A stretch of 64,000 bases of DNA, taken from the NCBI RefSeq assembly GCF_000829455.1, contig NZ_JXAK01000032.1, forward strand, positions 16,201 to 80,200. The letters run 5' to 3'. The DNA comes from Gordoniibacillus kamchatkensis (GTDB lineage: Bacteria; Bacillota; Bacilli; Paenibacillales; NBRC-103111). Of this stretch, positions 17,827 through 25,843 are shown one piece after another. The translations under genes and the position numbers were made by a program. How positions within the stretch are numbered: position 1 is the first letter of the stretch; every line of letters begins with the position of its first letter. The notes beneath the pieces were generated by a model, which was not told the origin of the DNA, made no database searches, and saw only the letters and a program-made list of their open reading frames with translations.

Positions 17827-18696
17827 ATGCCGAGACAAGGGCTGAGCCGGCATGAGCTGGACGCAATCCGCGGGCTTGCGGAAATTTGCGAGCGGCACGA
17901 CGGCATCAAGCTCAAGCTGAACTGGAGTATGCTGGAGTCGCGCCCGGCCGGAGAAACGAACGACCTGCTGGTTTACGAGCGCGGCCGGCTGGTCGGATTT
18001 TGCGGCATCTATGCGTTCCTGTCAACGGAAGCGGAGCTAAGCGGGATGGTGCATCCCGACTATCGGCGCCGCGGCGTTTTCACGCAGCTGGCCGCCAAGG
18101 CGGCGCAGTTATGCCGGGAGCGGGGAATGCAGCGGCTCATCTACATTTGTCCGCGCAACTCGGAAGCCGGGCAAAGCTTCCTTCAGCGGCAGAACCTTCC
18201 CTATCGCGATTCGGAGTACGCTATGGAGCTGAGCAATGCTTCCGCCGTGCCGCTTTCCGCTGCTTCTCTCCCGTCGGGAGTAACGCTGCGGCAAGGGGGC
18301 AAAGATGACCTTAATCAGCTGGCTGAGCTGAACCGAGTCGGGTTCGGGATGTCGCAGGAAGAAGCGACGTCATTAGCCGCGGCAACGCTCACTCCGCTCG
18401 AGATACCGTACTTGGCGGAGCGGGACGGGCAGGCGGTCGGGAAGCTGAACGTTTTGTTCAACGATAGCGCCGGCCTCGCGTTTGTTTTCGGCTTTGCCGT
18501 GAAGCCGGAGGAGCGGGGGCGCGGCATCGGCCGGGCTATGCTGTCCGGCGTGATCGAACGCATTCGCAAGGAGCGCGGACTGGCGCGCTTCGGGCTTGAA
18601 GTGGCGGCGACCAACGAGCGCGCGCTCGGCCTGTATGAGTCGTGCGGCTTCCGCACCGTCAGCGTCATCGACTACTATACGCAGCAGTTGAACTGA
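17827..18696 (+). CDS. GNAT N-acetyltransferase with two GNAT domains
   Basis: Two acetyltransferase domains lie in tandem. The first has AELSGMVHPDYRRRGVFTQL (about residues 80-99 of the longer frame). The second has GFAVKPEERGRGIGRAML near residue 240, with the full R/Q-x-x-G-x-G/A acetyl-CoA loop and a C-terminal NERALGLYESCGFRTVSV. The frame is open from TTG 17779, which lacks an RBS. ATG 17827 (289 residues, MPRQGLSRHELDAI) has a weak AGCGG site and better matches the compact start expected, but the choice is uncertain. The substrate is unknown. It is the third acetyltransferase in a row here. Confidence 0.82.
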   Translation: MPRQGLSRHELDAIRGLAEICERHDGIKLKLNWSMLESRPAGETNDLLVYERGRLVGFCGIYAFLSTEAELSGMVHPDYRRRGVFTQLAAKAAQLCRERGMQRLIYICPRNSEAGQSFLQRQNLPYRDSEYAMELSNASAVPLSAASLPSGVTLRQGGKDDLNQLAELNRVGFGMSQEEATSLAAATLTPLEIPYLAERDGQAVGKLNVLFNDSAGLAFVFGFAVKPEERGRGIGRAMLSGVIERIRKERGLARFGLEVAATNERALGLYESCGFRTVSVIDYYTQQLN

Positions 18697-18904
18697 AGTC
18701 CGTCAACGCAACTGGTAGCGTGCCAGTCGCCCCCGCAATAGCGGGAAAAACTCGCACTGCCCGAGAAAGGCGGAGGATGGGATGTAGGTACGAAGAGCGT
18801 AGCGTGCGCCTTTGAACTCGTGTTCCCATCTCGAGGGAACGCGAGTGTGAGTGATGCCGGAGACCCACATCTCCAGTCCGCAGCGCAGCCATTCTTTCTC
18901 GGGC

Positions 18905-19098
18905 AACCTGAAAAAACTACCGTTAAAATAAGCTGGCTGTTACGGCGCGGAGGGATAAACGGGAAAAGCTCCAGCTATAATTCCGACTACTCCCGAAAAT
19001 ACTGGAGGAAAGGGAGATTAACTGGACAATTTCCTGGTAAAAGGTCGCGAACAGGGGCTGAGCCAAAAAGAATGGGAGGTTTTCCAGTTAACCGAAAC
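18905..19098. repeat. Intergenic palindromic repeats, family B, second array
   Basis: Units include AAAATAAGCTGGCTGTTAC, GGGAAAAGCTCCAGCTATA, AATACTGGAGGAAAGGGA, TTAACTGGACAATTTCC and GGAGGTTTTCCAGTTAACC. They share TTAACTGGA/TCCAGTTAA and GGAGGTTTTCC with the array at 4.8-5.0 kb. The array lies in a gap (18697-19544) with no gene I can support; open frames on the minus strand at 18703-18906 lack an RBS. Confidence 0.6.
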
Positions 19099-19137
19099 GT
19101 TCTGCGCCGCTGTTCTCGTCAGCTAGAACCCGCCGAT

Positions 19138-19186
19138 GCAAAAAAAGAAGCGAGTGCCGCGGTATACCGCAGCGCTTGCTTCTATT
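19138..19186 (-). terminator. Strong hairpin terminator without an assigned gene
   Basis: Read on the minus strand, AGAAGCAAGCGCTGCGG / CCGCGGCACTCGCTTCT folds into a long stem followed by T7. A transcript must come from the right (19190-19540), but no convincing gene is seen there, so it may serve a read-through transcript or a decayed gene. Confidence 0.65.
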
Positions 19187-19544
19187 TTGCAAAGTTTGCG
19201 ACCTCTCATTGCGAGGGGGCCGGCCTTTGATGCAGCGCTCCAGTACAAAGCTTTCGCTCCGGCGGTCCAGTCGGCGATATTTTGCGGGAACTGGGCCCCT
19301 AACGCTTAAATCGGCTGTCCAGCGGCCGTTTTGGCCTTTGCAGACCGGCAGCCGACGCCGCCCTATGGACCGCTGCAGACAGGCGTTAAAAGCAACATTT
19401 TGACTCGACCTGGCATCTATCCGAGGCTGGCTTTGCCTAGCACGTCGGATGCGAAGGCGAGCCGGATGTCTCCCTCGGTCAATCGTTAACACCCTGCGGC
19501 AAACGCTCGCCATTCAAGTCCATGTGCCGGTTGCCCTTACCCGC

Positions 19545-19727
19545 TTATTCCCCGGCGTCTGCCTTAGCCTCATCGGCTTTGTCGGTTTCCGTCAGAAGCT
19601 GAGGGTTTTTGATCAGGTGATGCTCGGCCGCTTCCTCGACGGTATTGTTTACGAACGCCATGTCCTGATTTTGCGGCTCCATGTTCGTAGTGCCGGTATA
19701 ATTACCGCGGTGCTTGCTGTTTTCCAT
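19545..19727 (-). CDS. Small hydrophilic protein, 60 aa, unknown function
   Basis: ATG 19727 follows an excellent AAGGAGG site. The 60 residues (MENSKHRGNYTGTTNMEPQN... KADEAKADAGE) are polar and acidic toward the end, with no membrane segment or Cys. I do not recognise a family; small Asn/Glu/Lys-rich proteins of this kind are often spore- or stationary-phase-related in Bacillales, but nothing here shows it. The frame extends to 19772 without another RBS, so the shorter start is preferred. Confidence 0.6.
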   Translation of the reverse strand: MENSKHRGNYTGTTNMEPQNQDMAFVNNTVEEAAEHHLIKNPQLLTETDKADEAKADAGE

Positions 19728-19893
19728 CGTCCACGTCCTCCTTGCGTACTGTAGTTTCGAGAGGCCTTCCATTCTGCGCGCTAAAGCTGATTCCGCTACG
19801 GATATCGCTCAGTCCCCAAGGACGGCATACAGCCGTTCATCCTCGTTGCGTGCGCCTCATTCGGAGAGAGTGCTTTGCTGTAAGCTTTTGTTA

Positions 19894-20412
19894 CTATGCG
19901 TCTTGACGTGGAGAATTATTCCTGCTGTTCGAGGCCGTCTTCCGGACCGGAGTCGGAGGGTGGGTGATGCCCGCGGTCAAATAAGCGTTCATGTTGTCCA
20001 GCTCCCGGCGGTACATCGAGCGGACGATCGGCGGTGACACGAGCCGTTCGGCCAAGCCCGCAAATCCGGGCTTGCAGGGGAAATCCGTCGTCAGCTTGAG
20101 CAGGCACTGCCGCCCGTTCGCGGACGGAGTCAACGTCCAAACGGTCGTCACACCCGCAGCTTCGTCACACTCCCTGACAATCCGACCCGGTTCCGGTTCT
20201 GTGACCGTCATCACGAGCGTCTGGCGGGCGCCCATCACGTTCATGCCCAAGCGAAAGACGGTTCCTGCGCCGTTTCCGCCCTGCAGCACCTCAAGCGATT
20301 CGAATTGTTTGGGCAAAATGCGGCGGTGCTCTTCCATGTCGATAACGACTTTGTAGACTTCTTGCAGCGGTGCGTCAATCATACGGCTAACGGCAACTTG
20401 ATAGGTTTTCAT
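19894..20412 (-). CDS. SRPBCC (START/polyketide cyclase-like) family protein
   Basis: A 172-residue helix-grip ligand-binding protein. The N-terminus VAVSRMIDAPLQEVYKVVID and the later VLQGGNGAGTVFRLGMNVMG pattern match SRPBCC polyketide cyclase/dehydrase-like proteins. The last 25 residues are polar and probably disordered. ATG 20412 follows CGGGAGGTAACCGGAT. It is transcribed in the same direction as the HIT gene upstream, with a 76-bp gap. A ligand cannot be assigned. Confidence 0.8.
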   Translation of the reverse strand: MKTYQVAVSRMIDAPLQEVYKVVIDMEEHRRILPKQFESLEVLQGGNGAGTVFRLGMNVMGARQTLVMTVTEPEPGRIVRECDEAAGVTTVWTLTPSANGRQCLLKLTTDFPCKPGFAGLAERLVSPPIVRSMYRRELDNMNAYLTAGITHPPTPVRKTASNSRNNSPRQDA

Positions 20413-20488
20413 ATCCGGTTACCTCCCGATTGTTAGGGGTGCTCGGCGTCTTTTATCTATATGCAGGTCGCTCTGGGAAATGGCAGAA

Positions 20489-20956
20489 TTAGCGGTTTTG
20501 ATTGGCGGCTATCACTTTTTGCAGCTTAGGTCGCAGCTCGTTTATCATCGCTTCAAGCTCGTGATCGCTCGGTCTTACGTTGTCTGCATACATCAGGTTT
20601 TTGTCCGTCCACCAGACGGGACCTTTGGGGTTCGGCTCGTCGCTCCGCCTCGGGAATAAATGCCAGTGCAAATGCGCATCTCCGTTTCCAAGCAATTCAT
20701 AATTTAACTTGACCGGTTTGAAACAGTCGTACACGGCCTCGGCAACCCAGCTCATTTCCAGGAGAAAACGTCGCTTGGTCGCTGAGTCCAAGAAATGAAG
20801 CTCCGTTACATGATGCTTACAGATGAACAGCGTGTAGCCTTTGAAGAATTGGTGATCCCCGATTACGGCAAACCCTGTCTCTAATTCGGCTACAAAATAT
20901 GGATTTTTGTTATCCCTGATCATCGCAATTCTCTCACAGATGAAGCAGTCCCCCAT
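20489..20956 (-). CDS. HIT family hydrolase
   Basis: A 155-residue histidine-triad protein; this family hydrolyses or transfers nucleotidyl groups. The active-site motif HLHWHLFPR (HxHxHxxP, about residues 95-103) is present. Two Cys near the start (DCFICERI) suggest a possible N-terminal metal site seen in some HIT branches. It lies upstream of the SRPBCC gene on the same strand. The plus-strand gap to 21168 shows no gene. Confidence 0.9.
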   Translation of the reverse strand: MGDCFICERIAMIRDNKNPYFVAELETGFAVIGDHQFFKGYTLFICKHHVTELHFLDSATKRRFLLEMSWVAEAVYDCFKPVKLNYELLGNGDAHLHWHLFPRRSDEPNPKGPVWWTDKNLMYADNVRPSDHELEAMINELRPKLQKVIAANQNR

Positions 20957-21168
20957 AAAAATCGCCCCTTTTTCCAGTTATTATAAATATCATACAGGTC
21001 AGAAGGGGCGGGAGGTATGTGGTTATGGCATTAATTCATGGGTTTTTGTGACCTCTAAGTTTAAAACGCAAAAGCGAAATGAAATCAATCCGAACAGTAT
21101 GAAAAGCATCCGTTTACAATGAGTTATGCTTCGTGGAAAGGAAGTTTATTTATACGGTTTCAAGAGGA

Positions 21169-22089
21169 TTATTGTTGGAGCGCATTCTCGATACTGTGCC
21201 GAGCGGCCTCGACAAGAGCATCGTCGCCCAGGTCATGGCCGTATACAAGGAGCACAAAGGCTGCGAACAAGGCGAAAAAACGGGCAAGCCGCCGCGAGGT
21301 ATCGTCCGCTTCCCCGTATAAGGCGAAAAACGACTCGCGCGCCTCGGCAGGAATGTAGCTGTATACAATCGACAAATCCAGCGCCGGGTCGCCGATATGG
21401 ACGTCGCCCCAGTCGATGACTCCGGTCAGCACGCCACGTTCGTCCGCGAGGACGTTGCGGATATGAAGATCCCCGTGAACGAGAGTTTTGGTGCGGCTGC
21501 CGATCATGCCTATGTCGGTCCTGATGCTCTCCATCACAGCGTGGACAGGGGTGTCCTCCAGCCACAGCCGGTGCTGCCGGGCCTCTCCCAGCCGCTCGGC
21601 CAGCTGGTTGAGCCGTTTGGCCAAGTCCGTCCTGCCGTGCGTATCGTCGGATACCCCGAGAGAACGGGCCTTCTCGACCGGAAAACGGTGCAGCTCGCGC
21701 AAAAACCCGGCAATCGCAGGAACAGCCTGAGCCTTGACGGCAGCCGGAACCGGTCCCGGCTATTTGCCGCGCACGAAACTGAACCCGGCGAACGGCCATG
21801 GATAATCCGCTGCGGGCGATCCGGAGCAGTACAGCTTCGGAATGTCGAGCGGCATGTCAAGCCCCGCAAGCGCCGGCAAAATCGCGCATTCTCGCTGCAG
21901 CAACGCTATAGCGATGTCGCGCCGGGGAAACCGAAAAGCGTAAGCTTCGTTCACAAGATAGACGGTGTTGTCAAAGCCTTCGCCCGCCGTTTCCAGGCGG
22001 ACCGGAGCGAGCTCCGGGAACTGCTCCGCAATAAGCCGCGCCGCTTGAGCGGAATCGACAACGTGTTCCGGCGTCCATACAGGGTTCAT
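21169..22089 (-). pseudogene. Aminoglycoside phosphotransferase (APH)-family gene with in-frame stop
   Basis: ATG 22089 lies eight bases after AGGAGG. One frame of 307 codons is broken only by TAG at codon 110 (21760-21762), between FSFVRGK and PGPVPAAV. Both sides carry family motifs: RLETAGEGFDNTVYLVN for the nucleotide site upstream, and TLVHGDLHIRNVLADERGV (catalytic HGDLHxxN) with GVIDWGDVHIGDPALDLS (DWxD) downstream. Intact relatives phosphorylate small alcohols or macrolides and aminoglycosides, but the substrate here is unknown. The stop separates the ATP lobe from the catalytic residues, so the protein as written is inactive. Confidence 0.85.
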
Positions 22090-22190
22090 ACTGCACACCT
22101 CCTAACGCTGGTCCTTTCGTATACATTCCGTGCTCCATCCGCACTTCTTCCGCTGTTATCACGGTCCTCCTCACAATGCTCCTTGCGAGG

Positions 22191-25100
22191 CTACCATTCC
22201 ACCCATTCGCGGCGCAGCGCGAACAAATCGCGCAGCTCGTCGGTGGACAGCTCCGTAATCCAGTTCTCGCCGCCGCCGACGATTTGCTGGCTGAGGTCGG
22301 CCTTGCGCTCGATCAGTTCGTCGATGCGCTCCTCCAGCGTGCCGAGCGTGACGAATTTGTGCACCTGCACGTGCCGGGTTTGGCCGATGCGGAAGGCGCG
22401 GTCGGTCGCCTGATTTTCCACGGCGGGGTTCCACCAGCGGTCAAAATGGAACACATGGTTTGCCGCAGTCAAGTTGAGCCCCGTGCCTCCGGCCTTCAAG
22501 GAGAGCAGGAACACCGCGCCCGCCTCCTCGTCCGGCAGCGACTCGTTCTGAAACGCCGCGACCATCCGGTCTCGCGTCGCTTTCGGCGTGCCGCCGTGCA
22601 GGAACAGCACCTTCTCGCTAAGCTCCTGCTCCATAATGCGCTGCAGCATGTGGCCGGTTTCCACGAACTGCGTGAACACGAGGCAGCGGTCGCCTTCCTG
22701 CCGCAGCTCTTGCACCATTTCGAGCAGCCGTTCGACTTTGTTCGAGCGGTTTCGCCACGGCGCCGAAGCCGGCTCCCGCAGCAGCAGCGACGGATGGTTG
22801 CACAGCTGCTTCAGCCTGGTCAGCGCGGACAAGATTAGACCGCGGCGCTCCATCAGCGGCAGCTTGTCGATGCGCTCGAACATGTCGCGGATGAAGTTTT
22901 CGTACAGTGATCCTTGCTCTGCCGTCAGGGAGATGAACGTTTTGGACTCGTTCTTCTCCGGCAGATCGAGCTGGATCGCCGGGTCTTTCTTCAACCGCCG
23001 CAGCAGGAACGGCCGGATCAGCTTCTGCATCTGCCGCATCAGCTCGGAGTCGCGCGTCTTCTCGATGGCTGTCACGTAACGATGCGTGAATTCGCGGATC
23101 GAGCCGAGGTACCCCGGGTTGATAAAATCGAATATCGACCACAGCTCGGTCAGCCGATTTTCGATCGGAGTGCCGGTCAGCGCGATACGGTGGTAGCCGG
23201 ACAGGCGGCGAATGGCGGACGCCTGCTTCGTGTAGGCGTTTTTGATGTTTTGCGCTTCGTCAAGGCAGATCGAATTCCACTCCACTTTGGCGAGCTCGGC
23301 TTCGTCCAGATGCGACAGCGTATATGAAGTCAGCACGAGGTCGAAATCTTTGACGGCTTCGCGGAAAGCATCGCCCTTAATGCGCTGCGGGCCGTAGTGG
23401 AGATACACCCGAAGCGACGGCGCGAAGCGCTTCAGCTCCATCTGCCAGTTACCGAGCACGGACGTCGGGCAGATGAGGAGAGAAGGCTCGGGGGGATTTT
23501 CGTTTTCCTTGACGTGAAGCAGGTAGGAGATCCATTGGATCGTTTTGCCGAGCCCCATGTCGTCCGCCAGACAGCCCCCCAGGCCGAAGCGGCGCAGGAA
23601 CAGGAGCCAGGACGCGCCCTCGGCCTGGTAATGGCGGAGCGTGCCGCGGAACGATGCGGACGGCTCGAACTGCGGAATGTCCATTGCGCTCGTCAGCTGG
23701 CTGGCCATGTGGCGCAGCTGATCGTTCAGCTCCACCTCGAGCAGCAGCTGCCGGTTCCAATCTTCGTCCGCCTCCAGCTCGGCATTCGGGATGGCGGCCG
23801 TCTGGCCGCCGGCAAAATGGAGCGCCAGCGCCTCGCGCAGCGACAGCCCGTTCTTTTTGCGGGCTTGTGCCAGCACCTGTTCCAGCTGCGCCAGCGTAGC
23901 GGCGTCAAGCTGTATCCATTGGCCGCGAATGCGGACGAGCTGCCTTTTCTCGGCAAGCAGCTGGCGGAATTCCGCTTCGCTCAACTCCAGGTCGCCGACG
24001 GCGAGCTTCCAGTCGAACTCCATAATTTGCTGCAGGCCGAACATCGACTCCCCGCCGGTGCCGACCGACGACCGCAGCTTCGCCTTCAGGCGCGGCCGCT
24101 GCTTGCGCAGCCGGTCCCACCACGCCGGGAGAAATACGGCACAGCCGGCTTCGGCAAGGCGCACGCTCGCTTCGGCGAGGAAGCGCCACGCCTCCTCCGA
24201 GGTGAGCTCGGAACGCAGCGCGGCCGACACGTCCGGCCCGCCGCCGGGGCGGGCGGGCGGCGCCGATTTGAGGGCGACAGCGTTGGAGCTTTTGGCGTCG
24301 GGAGCGGCTGCTGCCAATTTGTCGGGGCCGGTGGCGTCCCCGGTAGCAGTTTCGGCTGCTGTGGAATGCTCGGCCGCGCCGGTCACATCCTGAGCGGCGG
24401 CATCGCCGGTGGCCGATTCGCCTTCCAGGGTATGGTCGAAGGCCTTAGCGGCACCCACGGCGGTTGATATATTCTCTGTTGAAATGGCGGCATCGCGAGC
24501 GGCGTTCTCGGCGACGCTTTCGCCTCCTTTGTAACGATCAGTAGCGCCGGTGCCATCCTCAGCACCTACGATGGTTCCGTCGGCATTCTCCGTTGCGTTA
24601 GCCGGGGTCCCGGCGCTTGCCGTTTTACCGCCGTCAGCTCGGTCGGCGCCAAGCCACGGCACAAGCCGCACCATCTTCGCAACATCGCGGCGGATGCGCC
24701 CCAGCTCCGGCAGCCATGCCTCCGGCAGCGGCGGTTCGTCCGGCGCCGGGTTGCCGTCCGCATCCGTAACGGTGCGGAGCACGTCTTTGCGCTCGCGGTC
24801 CTGCAGCACGAGCCGAAGCTGCCAGACGTAGCCATCCAGCGGCTCGACGAGCTGCAGGCACGTGCGGAACGGCGAAGGGTCGCGCTGCCAGCCGATGGCG
24901 ACAAGCCAGTCCTCCTCATCCAGCCACAGCTCCTCCGGCGGGAGTTCCCCGCGCCGCATCGCGGGAAACGCTGCCTCGAGCCGGCGCAGGGTGGCCTTCT
25001 GCGCGCCGTCCTCGTCGACCCAGGACGGCACGAGCGCGTCCAGCCAGCGCTTTACCTCCGGTGTCACGAGGGGCCGCACGTCTTCGTCCAGCTCCAGCTT

Positions 25101-25475
25101 CCAGCCGATCTCGCCAGTCCGCCATTTGGCGTAATCCGGCATGAAACGGCCCTCGGTCAGAGCGCGCCGCACCGGATGCGCCAGCTGCCGCAGCGCCGCC
25201 GCCTCCCGGCTCCAGCCGATCGAAGCGTGCTGCGCAGGCGCCGGCTCGGCAAAATAGTCGAGCGCTTCAACCGCCGGCAGCTCCACGCCTTCCTTGCCCT
25301 GCCATTCGGCCGTTTCCACAAATGTGCCGTAGAACGAAGGTGCATGCCACGCGAACAGCAGGTGCTTCAGTTCCATAGCGTCCCAGACTCCGCCCGTACT
25401 GCGGGCGCCCCACAGAAAGAGTGAACCTCCCGGCATCCATTCCACATTTACGGTCATCGTCGCAGTATCGATCAC
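22191..25475 (-). CDS. SNF2-family DEAD/DEAH helicase (YwqA-like) with low-complexity insertion
   Basis: A large Swi2/Snf2 ATPase. Motif I is LADDMGLGKTIQWISYLL, the Walker B box is SICLDEAQNIKN (DEAQ), motif III ALTGTPIENRL, and the C-terminal helicase half has CLVFTQFVETGHML, LSLKAGGTGLNLT and DRAFRIGQTR. The N-terminal half is the SNF2-associated bacterial domain. GTG 25475 is preferred, 10 bases after AAAGGAGG; ATG 25484 abuts that site. Residues about 278-412 are an Ala/Thr/Gly/Asp-rich stretch unlike the rest. It lies downstream of the SWIM gene on the same strand, as in the conserved ywqB-ywqA pair. Its role in DNA transactions is not established. Confidence 0.92.
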   Translation of the reverse strand: MIDTATMTVNVEWMPGGSLFLWGARSTGGVWDAMELKHLLFAWHAPSFYGTFVETAEWQGKEGVELPAVEALDYFAEPAPAQHASIGWSREAAALRQLAHPVRRALTEGRFMPDYAKWRTGEIGWKLELDEDVRPLVTPEVKRWLDALVPSWVDEDGAQKATLRRLEAAFPAMRRGELPPEELWLDEEDWLVAIGWQRDPSPFRTCLQLVEPLDGYVWQLRLVLQDRERKDVLRTVTDADGNPAPDEPPLPEAWLPELGRIRRDVAKMVRLVPWLGADRADGGKTASAGTPANATENADGTIVGAEDGTGATDRYKGGESVAENAARDAAISTENISTAVGAAKAFDHTLEGESATGDAAAQDVTGAAEHSTAAETATGDATGPDKLAAAAPDAKSSNAVALKSAPPARPGGGPDVSAALRSELTSEEAWRFLAEASVRLAEAGCAVFLPAWWDRLRKQRPRLKAKLRSSVGTGGESMFGLQQIMEFDWKLAVGDLELSEAEFRQLLAEKRQLVRIRGQWIQLDAATLAQLEQVLAQARKKNGLSLREALALHFAGGQTAAIPNAELEADEDWNRQLLLEVELNDQLRHMASQLTSAMDIPQFEPSASFRGTLRHYQAEGASWLLFLRRFGLGGCLADDMGLGKTIQWISYLLHVKENENPPEPSLLICPTSVLGNWQMELKRFAPSLRVYLHYGPQRIKGDAFREAVKDFDLVLTSYTLSHLDEAELAKVEWNSICLDEAQNIKNAYTKQASAIRRLSGYHRIALTGTPIENRLTELWSIFDFINPGYLGSIREFTHRYVTAIEKTRDSELMRQMQKLIRPFLLRRLKKDPAIQLDLPEKNESKTFISLTAEQGSLYENFIRDMFERIDKLPLMERRGLILSALTRLKQLCNHPSLLLREPASAPWRNRSNKVERLLEMVQELRQEGDRCLVFTQFVETGHMLQRIMEQELSEKVLFLHGGTPKATRDRMVAAFQNESLPDEEAGAVFLLSLKAGGTGLNLTAANHVFHFDRWWNPAVENQATDRAFRIGQTRHVQVHKFVTLGTLEERIDELIERKADLSQQIVGGGENWITELSTDELRDLFALRREWVEW

Positions 25476-25543
25476 GGAACGCATGCCTCCTTTCGGCGAA
25501 AAATACCGGCACCTTGGCTAGCCTTCACTGCCGTTACCGGCGA

Positions 25544-25800
25544 CCGTCATGTTACCTGTGCAGCCCGCGCATTTTGCCGTGCATCCCCACAGTCCTATCC
25601 GCCAACTGTCGCAGGTGTCTGTATCCGTCACGTCCCCGGTGCTACTATATCAGCGGCCGTCGCGTTACCTGTGCGGCCCGCGCATATTTGCCATGCATCC
25701 CCGCAACCATACCCGCCAACTGTCGCAGGTGTCTGTATCCGTCACATTCCCGGTGCTACTATATCAGCGACCGTCGAGTCACTGTTGAAGCCTGCACATG
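25544..25800. repeat. 113-114 bp direct tandem repeat, two full copies plus part of a third
   Basis: Copies begin with CCGTC at 25544, 25657 and 25771. The two full copies share long identical stretches, for example CCAACTGTCGCAGGTGTCTG and GGTGCTACTATATCAGCG, with about a dozen differences. The block fills the gap between the SWIM and SNF2 genes (25476-25843). The frames across it are open but lack an RBS, so I treat it as non-coding. Confidence 0.85.
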
Positions 25801-25843
25801 CCGCCCCGCGCGTCCACTTGGCCAGCCCCACACCAGCTTCGCA

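Noticed and set aside
18703..18906. 67-residue minus-strand frame (GLEMWVSGITHTRVPSRWE)
   Set aside because: It looks somewhat protein-like, but no RBS, start or family can be supported.
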